This document shows positions 7,918 through 17,043 of a stretch of DNA of 64,000 bases, one piece after another. The translations under genes and the position numbers were made by a program. The notes under the pieces were generated by a model. It saw only the letters and a list, made by a program, of their open reading frames with translations, was not told the origin of the DNA and did not search any database. Positions within the stretch are counted from its first letter, which is position 1. Each line of letters begins with the position of its first letter. Where the stretch lies: positions 62,001 through 126,000 of the forward strand of contig DLMH01000140.1 of NCBI GenBank assembly GCA_002478115.1, given 5' to 3'. The stretch is from Candidatus Acidiferrum typicum (GTDB taxonomy: Bacteria > Acidobacteriota > Terriglobia > Acidiferrales > UBA7541).

Positions 7918-8110
7918 CACTGGCAAGCATACAACTTTCGCAATTCACCGCGAAGTCGAGAGAGGCGGAGGGTGCCCCATCCTCGGTTTGTGAGGGTGGG
8001 TCTTGGGGTTTCCGATATCCGACAACAGGGGCGCTACTACTCTTCGCTCTCTCCCACGCTGAAATACGCACAGTCCGGATGCTGAAACACCAGCGCGCTC
8101 ACGCTTGCTT
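7877..8110. repeat. Intact copy of duplicated metH-tail/spacer segment with hairpin
   Basis: This is the partner of the decayed copy at 4866-5098. It covers the first codons of the HtrA-TPR gene, the spacer and the last codons of metH. The spacer contains a 9 bp stem, CCCATCCTC (7976-7984) with GAGGGTGGG (7992-8000), including one G-T pair. Relative to the other copy the stem sequence has changed on both sides while pairing is kept. No T-run follows the stem on the minus strand, so it is not a standard intrinsic terminator for metH. Confidence 0.75.
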
Positions 8111-11100
8111 CCGGGTCCATCATGAATCCTTCCGTCAACTGCACGCCGACCTCTTCCGGCCGCAGCAAACTCCAAATCCCCGCCTGGTATTCCAACTCCG
8201 GGCAAGCCGGATACCCAAAGCTGTAGCGCTTTCCGCGATACCGCGACGTAAACCGCTGCGCCATGGTCATCTCCGCTGGATCAGGAAATCCCCAATCCTC
8301 GCGAATCCGCCGGTGCAGCCACTCCGCGCAGCCCTCTGCCGTCTCAATCGCCAGCGCTTGCAATCCATGTGATTTGAAATAGTACCCGTCGTGCTTCGCC
8401 TTCTCCCCGCGTTCCCGCACACCCTCGCCCGCCGTCACCACAAACACCGCCACGTGATCTCTCTGCCCCTCCCGAGCCGGCAGCACGTAATCGCTCAAGC
8501 ACAATTGATCCCCAATCTTCTGCCGCCGGAACTTCCACGTATGCACGGGCTCCGCACCGCCCGGCGCAAACAGGTGCAGCGCCTCGCCCTCCGCTTCCGC
8601 CTCAAAAAACTGCCACACCGCGCGCACTTTCATGAATGTCGCGGCCTCGCGCTTCACCTCTTCCATCTCGTTAAACAGCTCTACCGCCTTCGCTTCCCGC
8701 GCCGCCAAATGTTTCTCGAAATCCCCGCGATACCCCATGTGCCTTCCATACAGCATGTACGGATTCACGTAACTCCAAACCTCCCGCAAATCCGGCACCA
8801 GCCGCACCTTCCGGTCAAGGTAGCCCACCTTCGGAATCGGCAAATCCATCCGCACTTTTGGCGAGCGCGTCACTTGCGGCTTCTCCGCGATCTTCACCGT
8901 CGTCACGCTCACGCCATTCCCGGAAATTGCGTGCTCGCTCAACACCCGCGCCCGCGTCGCCGGGTCCATCAGCTCATTCATTAGCCGCAAGCCCGTCATC
9001 GCGTCCTTCGCGTAGCACACCGTTCCGCCATAGCTGGGCGCAATCTTCTGCTGCGTATACTTCGCGCTCAGCGCCGCCCCGCCCACCAGCAGCGGCACGC
9101 CAATCCCCGCGTCCTTCAAATCGTTCGCCGTGATTACCATCTGCTGCGCGCTCTTCACCAACAATCCCGACAATCCAATCGCGTCCGGCTGGTGCTCCTC
9201 AAACGCCTTGATCAACACATCCGGCGGCACCTTAATCCCCAGGTTCACCACGTCGAACCCGTTGTTCTTTAAAATAATCTCCACCAGGTTTTTCCCGATG
9301 TCGTGCACATCCCCCTTCACCGTTGCCAGCACCACCTTGCCGCGCTTCGCGGTGTCCGCCTTCTCCATGAACTGTTCCAAATGGCTCACCGCAGCCTTCA
9401 TCGCTTCCGCAGACTGCAGCACCTCCGCCACAATCAACTCATTCGCGTTAAACAGCCGCCCCACCTCGGACATTCCCTGCATCAGCGGGCCGTTGATAAT
9501 GTCCAGCGGTGCTGTGCCTTCCGCGCGTTTACGCTCCAGGTCTTCCACCAAGCCATCGCGCGTTCCTTCGATGATGTAGTTTGACAGCCGCGTGTCCAGC
9601 GGCACATCCTCCGCCTTCAACTTCTCTTTCTTCTTCGTCGTGCGGAAATGCTCCGTGATCGCCGCGATGTGAAACTGGTTCAGCGCGGCCTTCTGTTCCT
9701 TGCTCTGCTCCCGCCAGTCCGCCGGCGCGCTCCGCAACATTTCGCTCTGCGGATGCCCCGCCGGCACTTCCTTCGCCGCGTGCTGGAACAGCAGGTTCTC
9801 CGCCAGCCGCCGCTCGTGTTCCGGAATCGAAGCGAACCGCTCCAGCTTCTCCGTATTCACGATCGCCAAATCCAGCCCGGCCTTCGTGCAGTAGTATAGA
9901 AATACCGAATTCACCACCTCGCGCGCGCCCGCGGGCAATCCAAACGACACGTTGGAAATCCCCAGGATCGTCCGCGTATCCGGCAACGCCTGCTTGATCA
10001 GCCGGATGCCCTCCATCGTTTCCACTGCGCCGCCGATGTAGTTTTCGTCGCCCGTCGCACACGGAAACACCAGCGGATCAAACACGATATCTTCCGGCGC
10101 CATCCCGTACTTTTTCGTCAGCAACTCGTACGACCGCTGCGCAATCGCCAGCTTCCTCTCCCTCGTGAACGCCTGCGCCTGTTTCGGGTCCTCGTCAATG
10201 CAGCCCACCACAATCGCCGCGCCAAAATCGTGCGCGATCGGCACCACCTTCTCGAATTTTTCCTCGCCATCTTCCAGGTTGATCGAATTGATGATCGCTT
10301 TGCCCTGGCAGTACGTCAGCGCCAGCTCCACCGCCGTCGGGTCAGTCGTGTCAATCATGATCGGCGCCTTGATCTTGCGAATCAGCTTTTCGTAGAACGG
10401 CGGAATATCATTCTTCTCATCCCGCTCCGTGCTTTGCAGGCACACATCCACGATGTGCGCCCCGCCCTTCACCTGCCGCCGCGCGATCTCCGTCGCCTCT
10501 TCCCACTTCTCTTCCGCCACCATATTCTTGAACAGCCGCGACCCGATCACGTTTGTCCGCTCGCCCACCAGCAACGGCCGCGTCTGCTCATCCGCTTCGA
10601 TCGTCTCGATCCCCGAATAGATAGCCCGATGCGAATCCGCCGGCCGCACCCTCGGCTTTTTCCCCGCTGCCATTTGCGCCAGCGCCCGGATGTGCTTCTC
10701 CGTTGTGCCACAGCAGCCGCCCACCAGGTTCAGCCAGCCATGGTCCACAAACTTTTCCAGTTGCGCCGCCAGTGTCGCCGGTGTCTCCCCGTATTTCCCC
10801 TCTTCATCCGGTAGCCCCGCGTTCGGATAGCAGGACACGAACTCGCTCGTCAGCGTGCTCAGCGTCCGGATGTGGTCGGTCATGAACTCCGGCCCGGTCG
10901 CGCAGTTCATCCCAAACGCCAGCGGGTGCGCGTGCCGCAGCGAAGCCCACATCGCTTCCACGGTCTGCCCTGCCAGCATCGTTCCCATCGGCTCGATGGT
11001 CACGGAAACGATGAAGGGAACCGCCGCCCCAATTTCCCGCGACAATTTCTGGATCGCCAAAATCGCCGCTTTGATGTTCCGCGTGTCCTGGCACGTTTCC

Positions 11101-11597
11101 ACCAGTAACAAATCCGCGCCGCCTTCGACCAATCCTTTGGCTTGCACGTAATACGAATCTAAGAGCCCCTCAAACGTCACGCCGCCCGTCACCGTGATCG
11201 CCTTGGTCGTTGGCCCCATCGAACCCGCCACAAACCGTGGCCTCCCCGGCGCCGAAAACTCTTCTGCCGCTTGCCGCGCCAGCACCGCCGCCCGCTTGTT
11301 CAATTCCTGCGCGTCCGCCTGCAGGCCGTACTCCGCCAGCACCAGCGGCGTCCCGCCGAAGCTGTTTGTCTCGACAATGTCCGCTCCCGCCTCAAAGTAC
11401 TTCCGGTGAATGTCCAGCACCACATCCGGCCGCGTCCGCACCAAATTCTCGTTGCACCCCTCCAAAGCCGCGCCGCCGAAGTCCGCCGCCGTCAGGTTGC
11501 GTTGCTGCAGCATCGTACCCATCGCGCCATCCAGCACCAGGATGCGTTCCGCCAGCAACTCCCGCAAAGCTTTCTCGGATTCCTTCAAGTTCCTCAT
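8037..11597 (-). CDS. metH: Cobalamin-dependent methionine synthase
   Basis: At 1186 residues this is a full four-module MetH. The homocysteine domain (1-320) has the zinc ligands C232 and C295-C296 (GGCCGTT). A pterin/methyltetrahydrofolate domain runs from about 340 to 610, a cobalamin cap domain from about 660, and the B12 domain has DVHDIGKN with the cobalt ligand His765. The C-terminal reactivation domain (about 930-1186) includes the SAM-site region GYPACPELEYQ. It transfers the methyl group of methyl-THF to homocysteine in the cytosol. No cobalamin or SAM riboswitch was recognised in the 256 bp upstream. Its 3' end is duplicated 3 kb away. Confidence 0.97.
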   Translation of the reverse strand: MRNLKESEKALRELLAERILVLDGAMGTMLQQRNLTAADFGGAALEGCNENLVRTRPDVVLDIHRKYFEAGADIVETNSFGGTPLVLAEYGLQADAQELNKRAAVLARQAAEEFSAPGRPRFVAGSMGPTTKAITVTGGVTFEGLLDSYYVQAKGLVEGGADLLLVETCQDTRNIKAAILAIQKLSREIGAAVPFIVSVTIEPMGTMLAGQTVEAMWASLRHAHPLAFGMNCATGPEFMTDHIRTLSTLTSEFVSCYPNAGLPDEEGKYGETPATLAAQLEKFVDHGWLNLVGGCCGTTEKHIRALAQMAAGKKPRVRPADSHRAIYSGIETIEADEQTRPLLVGERTNVIGSRLFKNMVAEEKWEEATEIARRQVKGGAHIVDVCLQSTERDEKNDIPPFYEKLIRKIKAPIMIDTTDPTAVELALTYCQGKAIINSINLEDGEEKFEKVVPIAHDFGAAIVVGCIDEDPKQAQAFTRERKLAIAQRSYELLTKKYGMAPEDIVFDPLVFPCATGDENYIGGAVETMEGIRLIKQALPDTRTILGISNVSFGLPAGAREVVNSVFLYYCTKAGLDLAIVNTEKLERFASIPEHERRLAENLLFQHAAKEVPAGHPQSEMLRSAPADWREQSKEQKAALNQFHIAAITEHFRTTKKKEKLKAEDVPLDTRLSNYIIEGTRDGLVEDLERKRAEGTAPLDIINGPLMQGMSEVGRLFNANELIVAEVLQSAEAMKAAVSHLEQFMEKADTAKRGKVVLATVKGDVHDIGKNLVEIILKNNGFDVVNLGIKVPPDVLIKAFEEHQPDAIGLSGLLVKSAQQMVITANDLKDAGIGVPLLVGGAALSAKYTQQKIAPSYGGTVCYAKDAMTGLRLMNELMDPATRARVLSEHAISGNGVSVTTVKIAEKPQVTRSPKVRMDLPIPKVGYLDRKVRLVPDLREVWSYVNPYMLYGRHMGYRGDFEKHLAAREAKAVELFNEMEEVKREAATFMKVRAVWQFFEAEAEGEALHLFAPGGAEPVHTWKFRRQKIGDQLCLSDYVLPAREGQRDHVAVFVVTAGEGVRERGEKAKHDGYYFKSHGLQALAIETAEGCAEWLHRRIREDWGFPDPAEMTMAQRFTSRYRGKRYSFGYPACPELEYQAGIWSLLRPEEVGVQLTEGFMMDPEASVSALVFQHPDCAYFSVGESEE

Positions 11598-11868
11598 TCG
11601 ATCGGTGCCCTTTGATACCTCTCCCCGCGCCTTTTCTGCGACGATTGATTGCGCGGGGTATCCCTCTATTTTACTTGGCCCTGCCCCAGAACCGTACCCT
11701 TTTCGCCCGCCCCTTCACCCTGGCCAAGATGCCAGCCGCCCGGCCCCTTGCCCTAATCCTTTGAAAATACCCCTTATTTGTCAGTAACGACTCGTGAACA
11801 TCTGGCCCCAAGGCCCTTGCCCCGTTGCCCTGCTTTCACTACCCTGAAGTACAGTGGCCAATAAACGC

Positions 11869-12531
11869 ATGTCCCCGAAACTCACAGTCTGTCTACTCTC
11901 GCCGCACCCCCTGGTGCTCAGCGAATTTGAACGCCTGCTCGGCAAGGCCTCGCAGTTCAAGGTGATTGCCAAGCAACTTGAATCCACTCTTGCTCCCGAC
12001 CTGCGCAACCTCGAACCTCCTAAGGCTCAGGTCTACGTCATTGATGCGCACGCCGCACGCCAGGCTACCGGCGCGCTCCTCACTAATATCCTCGAGCGCT
12101 ACGCCGATGCCCGCCTGATTGTTGTTGGGGATTCTGTCAACGAAGCCAACGCCTATTCCTTGCTCCGTCTGGGCGTGAAGGGCATTCTCACCTACGCCGA
12201 AGCGCGCGACCAGCTTTCTCGCGCGCTCCCCCTCGTTTCCAATGGCGGCTTCTGGGTGCCGCGCTCCGTGCTTTCGGGTTTCGTGGATTCCATCCTCACC
12301 AGCCAGGGGCGCCGCCTCAAGACCGACACCGTCACCAATCTCAGCCGCCGCGAGCAGGAAGTCCTCGATTCCTTGCTGGAGAATCTCTCCAACAAGGAAA
12401 TCGCCAGCAAGCTCAATATCGCGGAGCGCACCGTAAAGTTCCACGTCTCCAATCTTCTGAGTAAGTTTGGCGTGCGCCGCCGCGCGGATCTGATCCTGCT
12501 GACGTTCCAGCGCCGCATGGCCCAGGCGTAA
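11869..12531 (+). CDS. NarL/FixJ-type response regulator with degenerate receiver
   Basis: About 220 residues. The N-terminal half is receiver-like, but the acidic pair normally found after strand 1 is replaced by SPH (VCLLSPHPLVLSEF); a candidate Asp remains in VYVIDAHAAR. The C-terminal half is a LuxR helix-turn-helix (LSRREQEVLDSLLENLSNKEIA and RTVKFHVSNLLSKF) for DNA binding. Loss of the acidic pocket suggests control by something other than ordinary phosphorylation. No histidine kinase is adjacent. A GTG at 11854 is an alternative start; neither start has a clear Shine-Dalgarno sequence. Confidence 0.85.
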   Translation: MSPKLTVCLLSPHPLVLSEFERLLGKASQFKVIAKQLESTLAPDLRNLEPPKAQVYVIDAHAARQATGALLTNILERYADARLIVVGDSVNEANAYSLLRLGVKGILTYAEARDQLSRALPLVSNGGFWVPRSVLSGFVDSILTSQGRRLKTDTVTNLSRREQEVLDSLLENLSNKEIASKLNIAERTVKFHVSNLLSKFGVRRRADLILLTFQRRMAQA

Positions 12532-12561
12532 CCAACTCTCACGATTTCAAATTGGCCTTAC

Positions 12562-12667
12562 TGTGGCACAGTCACTCTTGACTGTGCTCTTGGGTTTGCT
12601 TATGTAGTGGCCGATCTTCAGATCGGTCTCTTGGGTTTGTTCTTGCCGTTGTCGCGGCCGCCTTCTG
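12562..12667. repeat. Modular hairpin repeats joined by TCTTGGGTTTG
   Basis: Two hairpin units stand in tandem. The first has arms GCACAGTCA/TGACTGTGC and the second CCGATC/GATCGG (12611-12626). Each is followed by the same TCTTGGGTTTG. A GTCGCGGCCGCCT motif related to the one at 1554 follows. It lies between the convergent ends of the regulator and the glycosyltransferase genes. Confidence 0.8.
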
Positions 12668-12704
12668 CTTGCCCGCCGTCGGAGGGACGCGGGCCGTCCG
12701 TACC

Positions 12705-13484
12705 TTAATTCCCCACCTTATACCGGATGATGCACCACAACGCCTGCACCCCATCCTTCCACGTAATCTTCTTTCCCTCTTCGTACGTGCGCCCCGAATA
12801 GCTGATCGGCACTTCATAAATGCGCCATTTGCCTTTCGCCATTTTCGCCGTGATCTCCGGCTCAAATCCGAACCGGTCGGACTTTACCTGTATTCCCTTC
12901 AGCACCTCGCGGCGGAACACCTTATAACAGGTCTCCATGTCCGTCAGCTTCAGGTTCGTGAAGATGTCCGAGAGCAGCGTCAGGAATTTATTCGCCAGGT
13001 AGTGCCAGAAATAATGCACGCGCTGCGGCCCGCCCAGGAACCGCGAACCAAACACCACGTCCGCCCGCCCATCCAGAATGGGCTCCAGCAATTTCGGATA
13101 GTCTCGCGGGTCATATTCCAGGTCGGCATCCTGCACCAGCACAATGTCGCCCATGGCCACCGCAAATCCACGGCGCAATGCCGCACCCTTTCCCTGATTC
13201 GTCCCCTGGAAAAAAAACCGCATGTCTTGCAGCTCAATCGGATCACCCCCGTCCGTCGAGGCCGCCTGGCTTTCCCCTTTTTCTTGCAGCTCCGCCAAAC
13301 CCTGCAGGAATTCGCGCGTGCCGTCTTTGGAGCAATCGTCCACCACCACGATCTCCTTGCGCATCTCCGTTTCCTGAACGCGGCGCAGAATTTCGCAAAT
13401 CGTATTCTTCTCGTTGTACACGGGGATCACTACCGAAAGCTTTGCATCCAACATTGCTGCGGGGTTCCGTCGGGGATGTGCCAT
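12705..13484 (-). CDS. Family 2 glycosyltransferase, dolichol/polyprenyl-phosphate mannosyltransferase-like
   Basis: The roughly 259-residue protein opens with [14 protein letters not shown] and carries [10 protein letters not shown] and the DxD-containing [12 protein letters not shown], typical of GT-A fold family 2 enzymes. The FGSRFLGG and [14 protein letters not shown] stretches are characteristic of the DPM1-like subgroup, which loads a sugar from a nucleotide donor onto polyprenyl phosphate at the membrane face. No C-terminal membrane segment is present. The start chosen is the ATG at 13484 (MAHPRR); the ATG at 13454 (MLDAKLS) is also possible. The reading frame is open further upstream but without homology. 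It is divergent from mtaB. Confidence 0.88.
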   Translation of the reverse strand: MAHPRRNPAAMLDAKLSVVIPVYNEKNTICEILRRVQETEMRKEIVVVDDCSKDGTREFLQGLAELQEKGESQAASTDGGDPIELQDMRFFFQGTNQGKGAALRRGFAVAMGDIVLVQDADLEYDPRDYPKLLEPILDGRADVVFGSRFLGGPQRVHYFWHYLANKFLTLLSDIFTNLKLTDMETCYKVFRREVLKGIQVKSDRFGFEPEITAKMAKGKWRIYEVPISYSGRTYEEGKKITWKDGVQALWCIIRYKVGN

Positions 13485-13621
13485 GGATTTGTCCCTATTG
13501 TAAGGGTGCCTTCTCCCTCCGTAAAGTTTTCTCTGGCCGATCGATTGCCGTCCGGCGGCGCAGGGCGTCCTTCGCCGGGGCTCCCCTCTGTGGTTAAATA
13601 GGATTCGCCAGTCTCTCGACC

Positions 13622-15025
13622 ATGCCCACGTTTTACATCGAACAATTTGGCTGCCGCGCAACGCAAGCCGATGGCGCCGCCATCGAGCGCCAATTGCGCG
13701 AACAGGGCTGCCAACTCGCCTCCCACTCCCATGCGGCGGACGTCGTCGTTCTGAACACCTGTACCGTCACCGCTGCCGCCGACACCCAGGCGCGCGACGC
13801 CATCCGCAAACTCCACGCCGCCAATCCTTCCACGCGCATCATCGTCACCGGCTGCTACGCCCAACGCGCCCCCGAAGAGCTTGCGATTCTCCCGGGAGTC
13901 TCCTTCGTCGTCGGCAATTCGCACAAGCCGCAAATCCCCAATCTTCTCCAGTCCATCTCCCTAATGCCACCCGTAGGGGCGCAGCACGCTGCGCCCCATT
14001 TGGCACCATTGCCGCAGATAAGCGGCTCGCACGACATCGCAAAAATCCTCACCGGCGACATCTTCGATCTCTCCGAAGTTCTCGTTGCCCCCGTGCTCGG
14101 CGGGGAAGGGAATCACACGCGCCCCACGCTGAAAATTCAGGACGGCTGCAACGCCCGCTGCTCTTTTTGCGTGATTCCTTTCGTGCGCGGGAAATCCCGC
14201 AGCCTGCCTCCCGAAAAGGTTGTCGCTGAAATTCAGCGTCTCGCCGATTCCGGCTATCGCGAAATCGTTCTCAGCGGCATCAATCTCGGCGCCTACGGTC
14301 GCGATTTCTCGCCGCGCGTCGCATTCTTCGACCTCCTTCGCCGCATCCTCGACGAAACTCCCGTCGAGCGCCTCCGCGTCAGCTCCATCGAGCCGCTCGA
14401 CGTTTCTCTCTCCTTCATCGATCTCATTGCCTCCAGCGAGCGTCTCGCGCCCCACTTCCACATGCCCTTGCAATCCGCTTCGGACCGCATCCTCGCGGCC
14501 ATGCATCGCTGGTACCGCGCCGAACATTACGCCCGCCGCGTCGAACTCATTCACGAACGCCTTCCCCATGCTGCTATCGGCGCCGACGTCATCACCGGGT
14601 TCCCCGGCGAGACCGAAGCCGACCACGCCGCCACACTGCGTTTCATTGCAGAGCGGCCCTTCACCTACTTGCACGTCTTCTCCTATTCCCAGCGCCCCGG
14701 CACAAAAGCGGTTGCTCTGCCCAATCGGGTTCCCGGCAGCGTCATCAAACGCCGCGCGCGCGAATTGCGCGCCCTCGCGGAAACCAAATCCGCCGAGTTT
14801 CGCGCCGCACAAATCGGCCGCACCCTTCGTGTCCTTACCTTGCGCCGCGATCCCAAAGACGATCCTTCCCTCACGCCCGCGCTCTCCGAAAATTATCTCT
14901 CTGTTCAGCTCCCTCTTAGATTGCCGCCCAATCAACTCTTGGCGGCTTCCGTCACCCGCACCGAAGGCAAAAATCTTTGTGCTTTGCCGCTCGAGCCGGT
15001 CCTTGCGGCTTCGGCAGCGGGCTGA
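13622..15025 (+). CDS. mtaB: tRNA (t6A37) C2-methylthiotransferase, MtaB-like
   Basis: The 467-residue protein has the methylthiotransferase layout. The N-terminal UPF0004 domain has cluster-ligand cysteines C11, C47 and C78. The radical SAM domain has CNARCSFC (C176, C180, C183), and a TRAM-like C-terminus binds tRNA. Two 4Fe-4S clusters and SAM are used to add a methylthio group to t6A at position 37 of ANN-decoding tRNAs. An unusual insertion of about 30 residues (about 112-140, [15 protein letters not shown]) separates the first two domains and is encoded partly by a perfect palindrome. The next gene starts 9 bp after the stop, so the two are probably cotranscribed. Confidence 0.92.
   Translation: MPTFYIEQFGCRATQADGAAIERQLREQGCQLASHSHAADVVVLNTCTVTAAADTQARDAIRKLHAANPSTRIIVTGCYAQRAPEELAILPGVSFVVGNSHKPQIPNLLQSISLMPPVGAQHAAPHLAPLPQISGSHDIAKILTGDIFDLSEVLVAPVLGGEGNHTRPTLKIQDGCNARCSFCVIPFVRGKSRSLPPEKVVAEIQRLADSGYREIVLSGINLGAYGRDFSPRVAFFDLLRRILDETPVERLRVSSIEPLDVSLSFIDLIASSERLAPHFHMPLQSASDRILAAMHRWYRAEHYARRVELIHERLPHAAIGADVITGFPGETEADHAATLRFIAERPFTYLHVFSYSQRPGTKAVALPNRVPGSVIKRRARELRALAETKSAEFRAAQIGRTLRVLTLRRDPKDDPSLTPALSENYLSVQLPLRLPPNQLLAASVTRTEGKNLCALPLEPVLAASAAG
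13976..13997. repeat. Palindromic repeat inside the mtaB reading frame
   Basis: Arms GGGGCGCAGC and GCTGCGCCCC are perfect inverted copies separated by AC. The same element type stands in the intergenic region at 30438-30464 with 11 bp arms. Here it lies in the coding sequence for VGAQHAAP, where MtaB proteins normally have no such segment. Confidence 0.85.
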
Positions 15026-15034
15026 CCCAATCTC

Positions 15035-16663
15035 ATGCGAATACTTGGCATTTCCACCATCGGTCGGGGCTCCGCGGTCGCGCTTCTCGACGAAAAGTCC
15101 ATTCTCTTCGCCATCGAAGAAGAGAAGCTCAATCGTCTGCAGGACTCGCTCGAAATCCCGCGCCTCGCCCTGGCGCGCTGCCTGCACGAAAATCAATTGA
15201 AGCTGGCGGACTGCCGCGCCATTGCTCTCGCCGAGCGCAGCGCGCCGCTCGGGCATTCGCGCTCCCGCCGCAAGCGCGCCCCGCGCTCCGCCTTCGAGGA
15301 CCTTCTCCAGCCGCTTCTCCGCGGCGGCCCAAGGCTCTCGCGCTTCGATCACCATCTTTGCCACGCTGCCAGTGCCTACTACACCTCGGGTTTCGATCGC
15401 GCCCTCATCCTCACTCTCGATCAGGGCGCCCATTCGCAAGCGGGTCTCATGGCCCTCGGCGACGGCGATGAAATTGAGCCGCTGCATTCCCTGAAGTTTC
15501 CCGATTCTCTTGGCTGGTTCTATTCGCGCGTCACGGAGCTTGCGGGTCTCCGCTCGCGCCGCGATGAACACAAGTTGCAATGGCTCAGCAAGGATGGCGA
15601 GCCGGAATTTCTCCCGGCCTTCCGCAAGCTCTTCACCTGGAAACCCACCGGCGCACCCGCCTTAAACCGCCGCTACTTTGCCTCGGGTCCCGATCATCGG
15701 GGCGTGTTTTCGCCGCAGTTTTATCGCGAACTTGGGCTTTCTTCGCGCAGCCATCCGCCGGGCCCCGTCGTGCGTGCCAATCTCGCCCGCAGCGCCCAGG
15801 ACTTTCTCGAGGAAGTTGTCCTGCAGCTTGCCGGCAATTTCGCGGAGCGCACTAACGCCCGCTCGCTCTGCCTGGCCGGCGGCATTTTCCTGAATGTTCT
15901 TCTGGTCCACGCCCTCGAAGCACGCGGTCCCTTCGAGCGCGTCTACGTGCAACCTGTCTCCGGCAATGCAGGCACGGCCCTCGGCGCCGCTTATCTCTCC
16001 CGCAAGAAAATCACTGGGCACTCCGGCCGCGCGCCGCTTTCCAGCCTCGCGGTTGGATTGCACGCCAGCCCCCAAGAAATGAAAACCGTTCTCGACAACT
16101 GCAAGATCGTCTATCGCTATCTTCCCGGGGAAGAACAAACCGTTGAAGAAACTGCACGGCTGCTTTTGCGCGACAAAATCGTTGCCTGGTGCCAGGGCCG
16201 CACCGAATTCGGCCACCGCGCCCTCGGAAACCGCAGCCTGCTCGCCTCGCCTTTTTCCGAATACGTCATCGAAAACGTCAACGAATACGTTAAGCACCGC
16301 GAGGAATTTCATCCTTTCGCGCTCTCCGTTCCCGCCGAGCGCGCCGCCGAGTATTTTGATGCTTCGACGAATTGCCGCTTCATGACTTCGCTGGCCACGC
16401 TCACCAATCCCATCGGCGGCCTCGAACGCTTCGCCTTCCACGGGAATCTGGTGCGCGCCCACACCGTCGAACAACATGCCAATCCCATCTTCTGGCGGCT
16501 GTTGCACAAATTCGGCGAATCGGCGCCCGCGCCCATTCTCGTCAACACCTCGTTCAACCTTTTCGGCGAGCCCCTGGTCACCGATCCCCGCGGCGCCGTC
16601 CGCAGCTTCTATTGCGCCGGCATAGACGCCCTCGCCCTCGGCCCCTTTCTTTTGGTGAAATAA
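15035..16663 (+). CDS. Carbamoyltransferase, NodU/CmcH family
   Basis: The 542-residue protein has an N-terminal Kae1-like half (MRILGISTIGRGSAVALLDE, FDHHLCHAASAYY, LTLDQGAHSQAG, LAGGIFLNVLL). It is followed by the C-terminal carbamoyltransferase half with GRTEFGHRALGNRSLLASP and NTSFNLFGEPLV. Such enzymes use carbamoyl phosphate and ATP to form carbamoyl adenylate and then carbamoylate a hydroxyl group on a sugar, antibiotic or signal molecule. The substrate cannot be read from sequence. Proximity to mtaB (9 bp) and to a glycosyltransferase suggests a tRNA or glycan link, but this is only inference. Confidence 0.88.
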   Translation: MRILGISTIGRGSAVALLDEKSILFAIEEEKLNRLQDSLEIPRLALARCLHENQLKLADCRAIALAERSAPLGHSRSRRKRAPRSAFEDLLQPLLRGGPRLSRFDHHLCHAASAYYTSGFDRALILTLDQGAHSQAGLMALGDGDEIEPLHSLKFPDSLGWFYSRVTELAGLRSRRDEHKLQWLSKDGEPEFLPAFRKLFTWKPTGAPALNRRYFASGPDHRGVFSPQFYRELGLSSRSHPPGPVVRANLARSAQDFLEEVVLQLAGNFAERTNARSLCLAGGIFLNVLLVHALEARGPFERVYVQPVSGNAGTALGAAYLSRKKITGHSGRAPLSSLAVGLHASPQEMKTVLDNCKIVYRYLPGEEQTVEETARLLLRDKIVAWCQGRTEFGHRALGNRSLLASPFSEYVIENVNEYVKHREEFHPFALSVPAERAAEYFDASTNCRFMTSLATLTNPIGGLERFAFHGNLVRAHTVEQHANPIFWRLLHKFGESAPAPILVNTSFNLFGEPLVTDPRGAVRSFYCAGIDALALGPFLLVK

Positions 16664-17043
16664 CTCCGCGGTTCTGCACTGAACTACCGCGTGCCTTTGC
16701 CTTTGTAGATTCTCTCTCCCAATTCAAGCTAAGTCCTGTTCCGGGAGAGGTGTTGGCCCAGTTCGCGCGAGGAAGGCAGTTGGCAAACGCAACCGAACAT
16801 CTTGGAGTGCGGCGGCTTGCCGCCGCTTTTACGGCGTAAGCAGTTTCGCGAGAGTGACTTTCTCAGGAGGATGTGGCGGCCGCCACTCGGGTGGGTGCCT
16901 TTCTCTTGGGTATGTAGTGGCCGATCCCGCGAGCCCTGCGGCTGTTCTCCTTCCGGCCTCCAGCGTAAGATACTACCCACTCCCTTCTGAATTGTTTTTT
17001 GAGTTCCCCAATGCCGGACGGCACTAGTTCTTCCCGCTGCCAA
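16664..17043. repeat. 380 bp intergenic region with several hairpin repeats
   Basis: No gene is supported. It holds a stem GCGGCGG/CCGCCGC (16809-16826) followed by TTTT, which could end transcription of the carbamoyltransferase gene. It also has a perfect palindrome GTGGCGGCCGCCAC (16873-16886) and a TCTTGGGTATGTAGTGGCCGATC unit (about 16903-16925) related to the module at 12605. Confidence 0.7.

Noticed and set aside
7971..8036. Intrinsic terminator for metH at the spacer hairpin
   Set aside because: The stem is good, but no T-run follows it on the minus strand; it is better treated as part of the duplicated repeat.
11598..11868. Possible cobalamin or SAM riboswitch upstream of metH
   Set aside because: A GCCACTG word occurs on the minus strand, but the B12 box and the other conserved segments are absent and no consistent fold was found.
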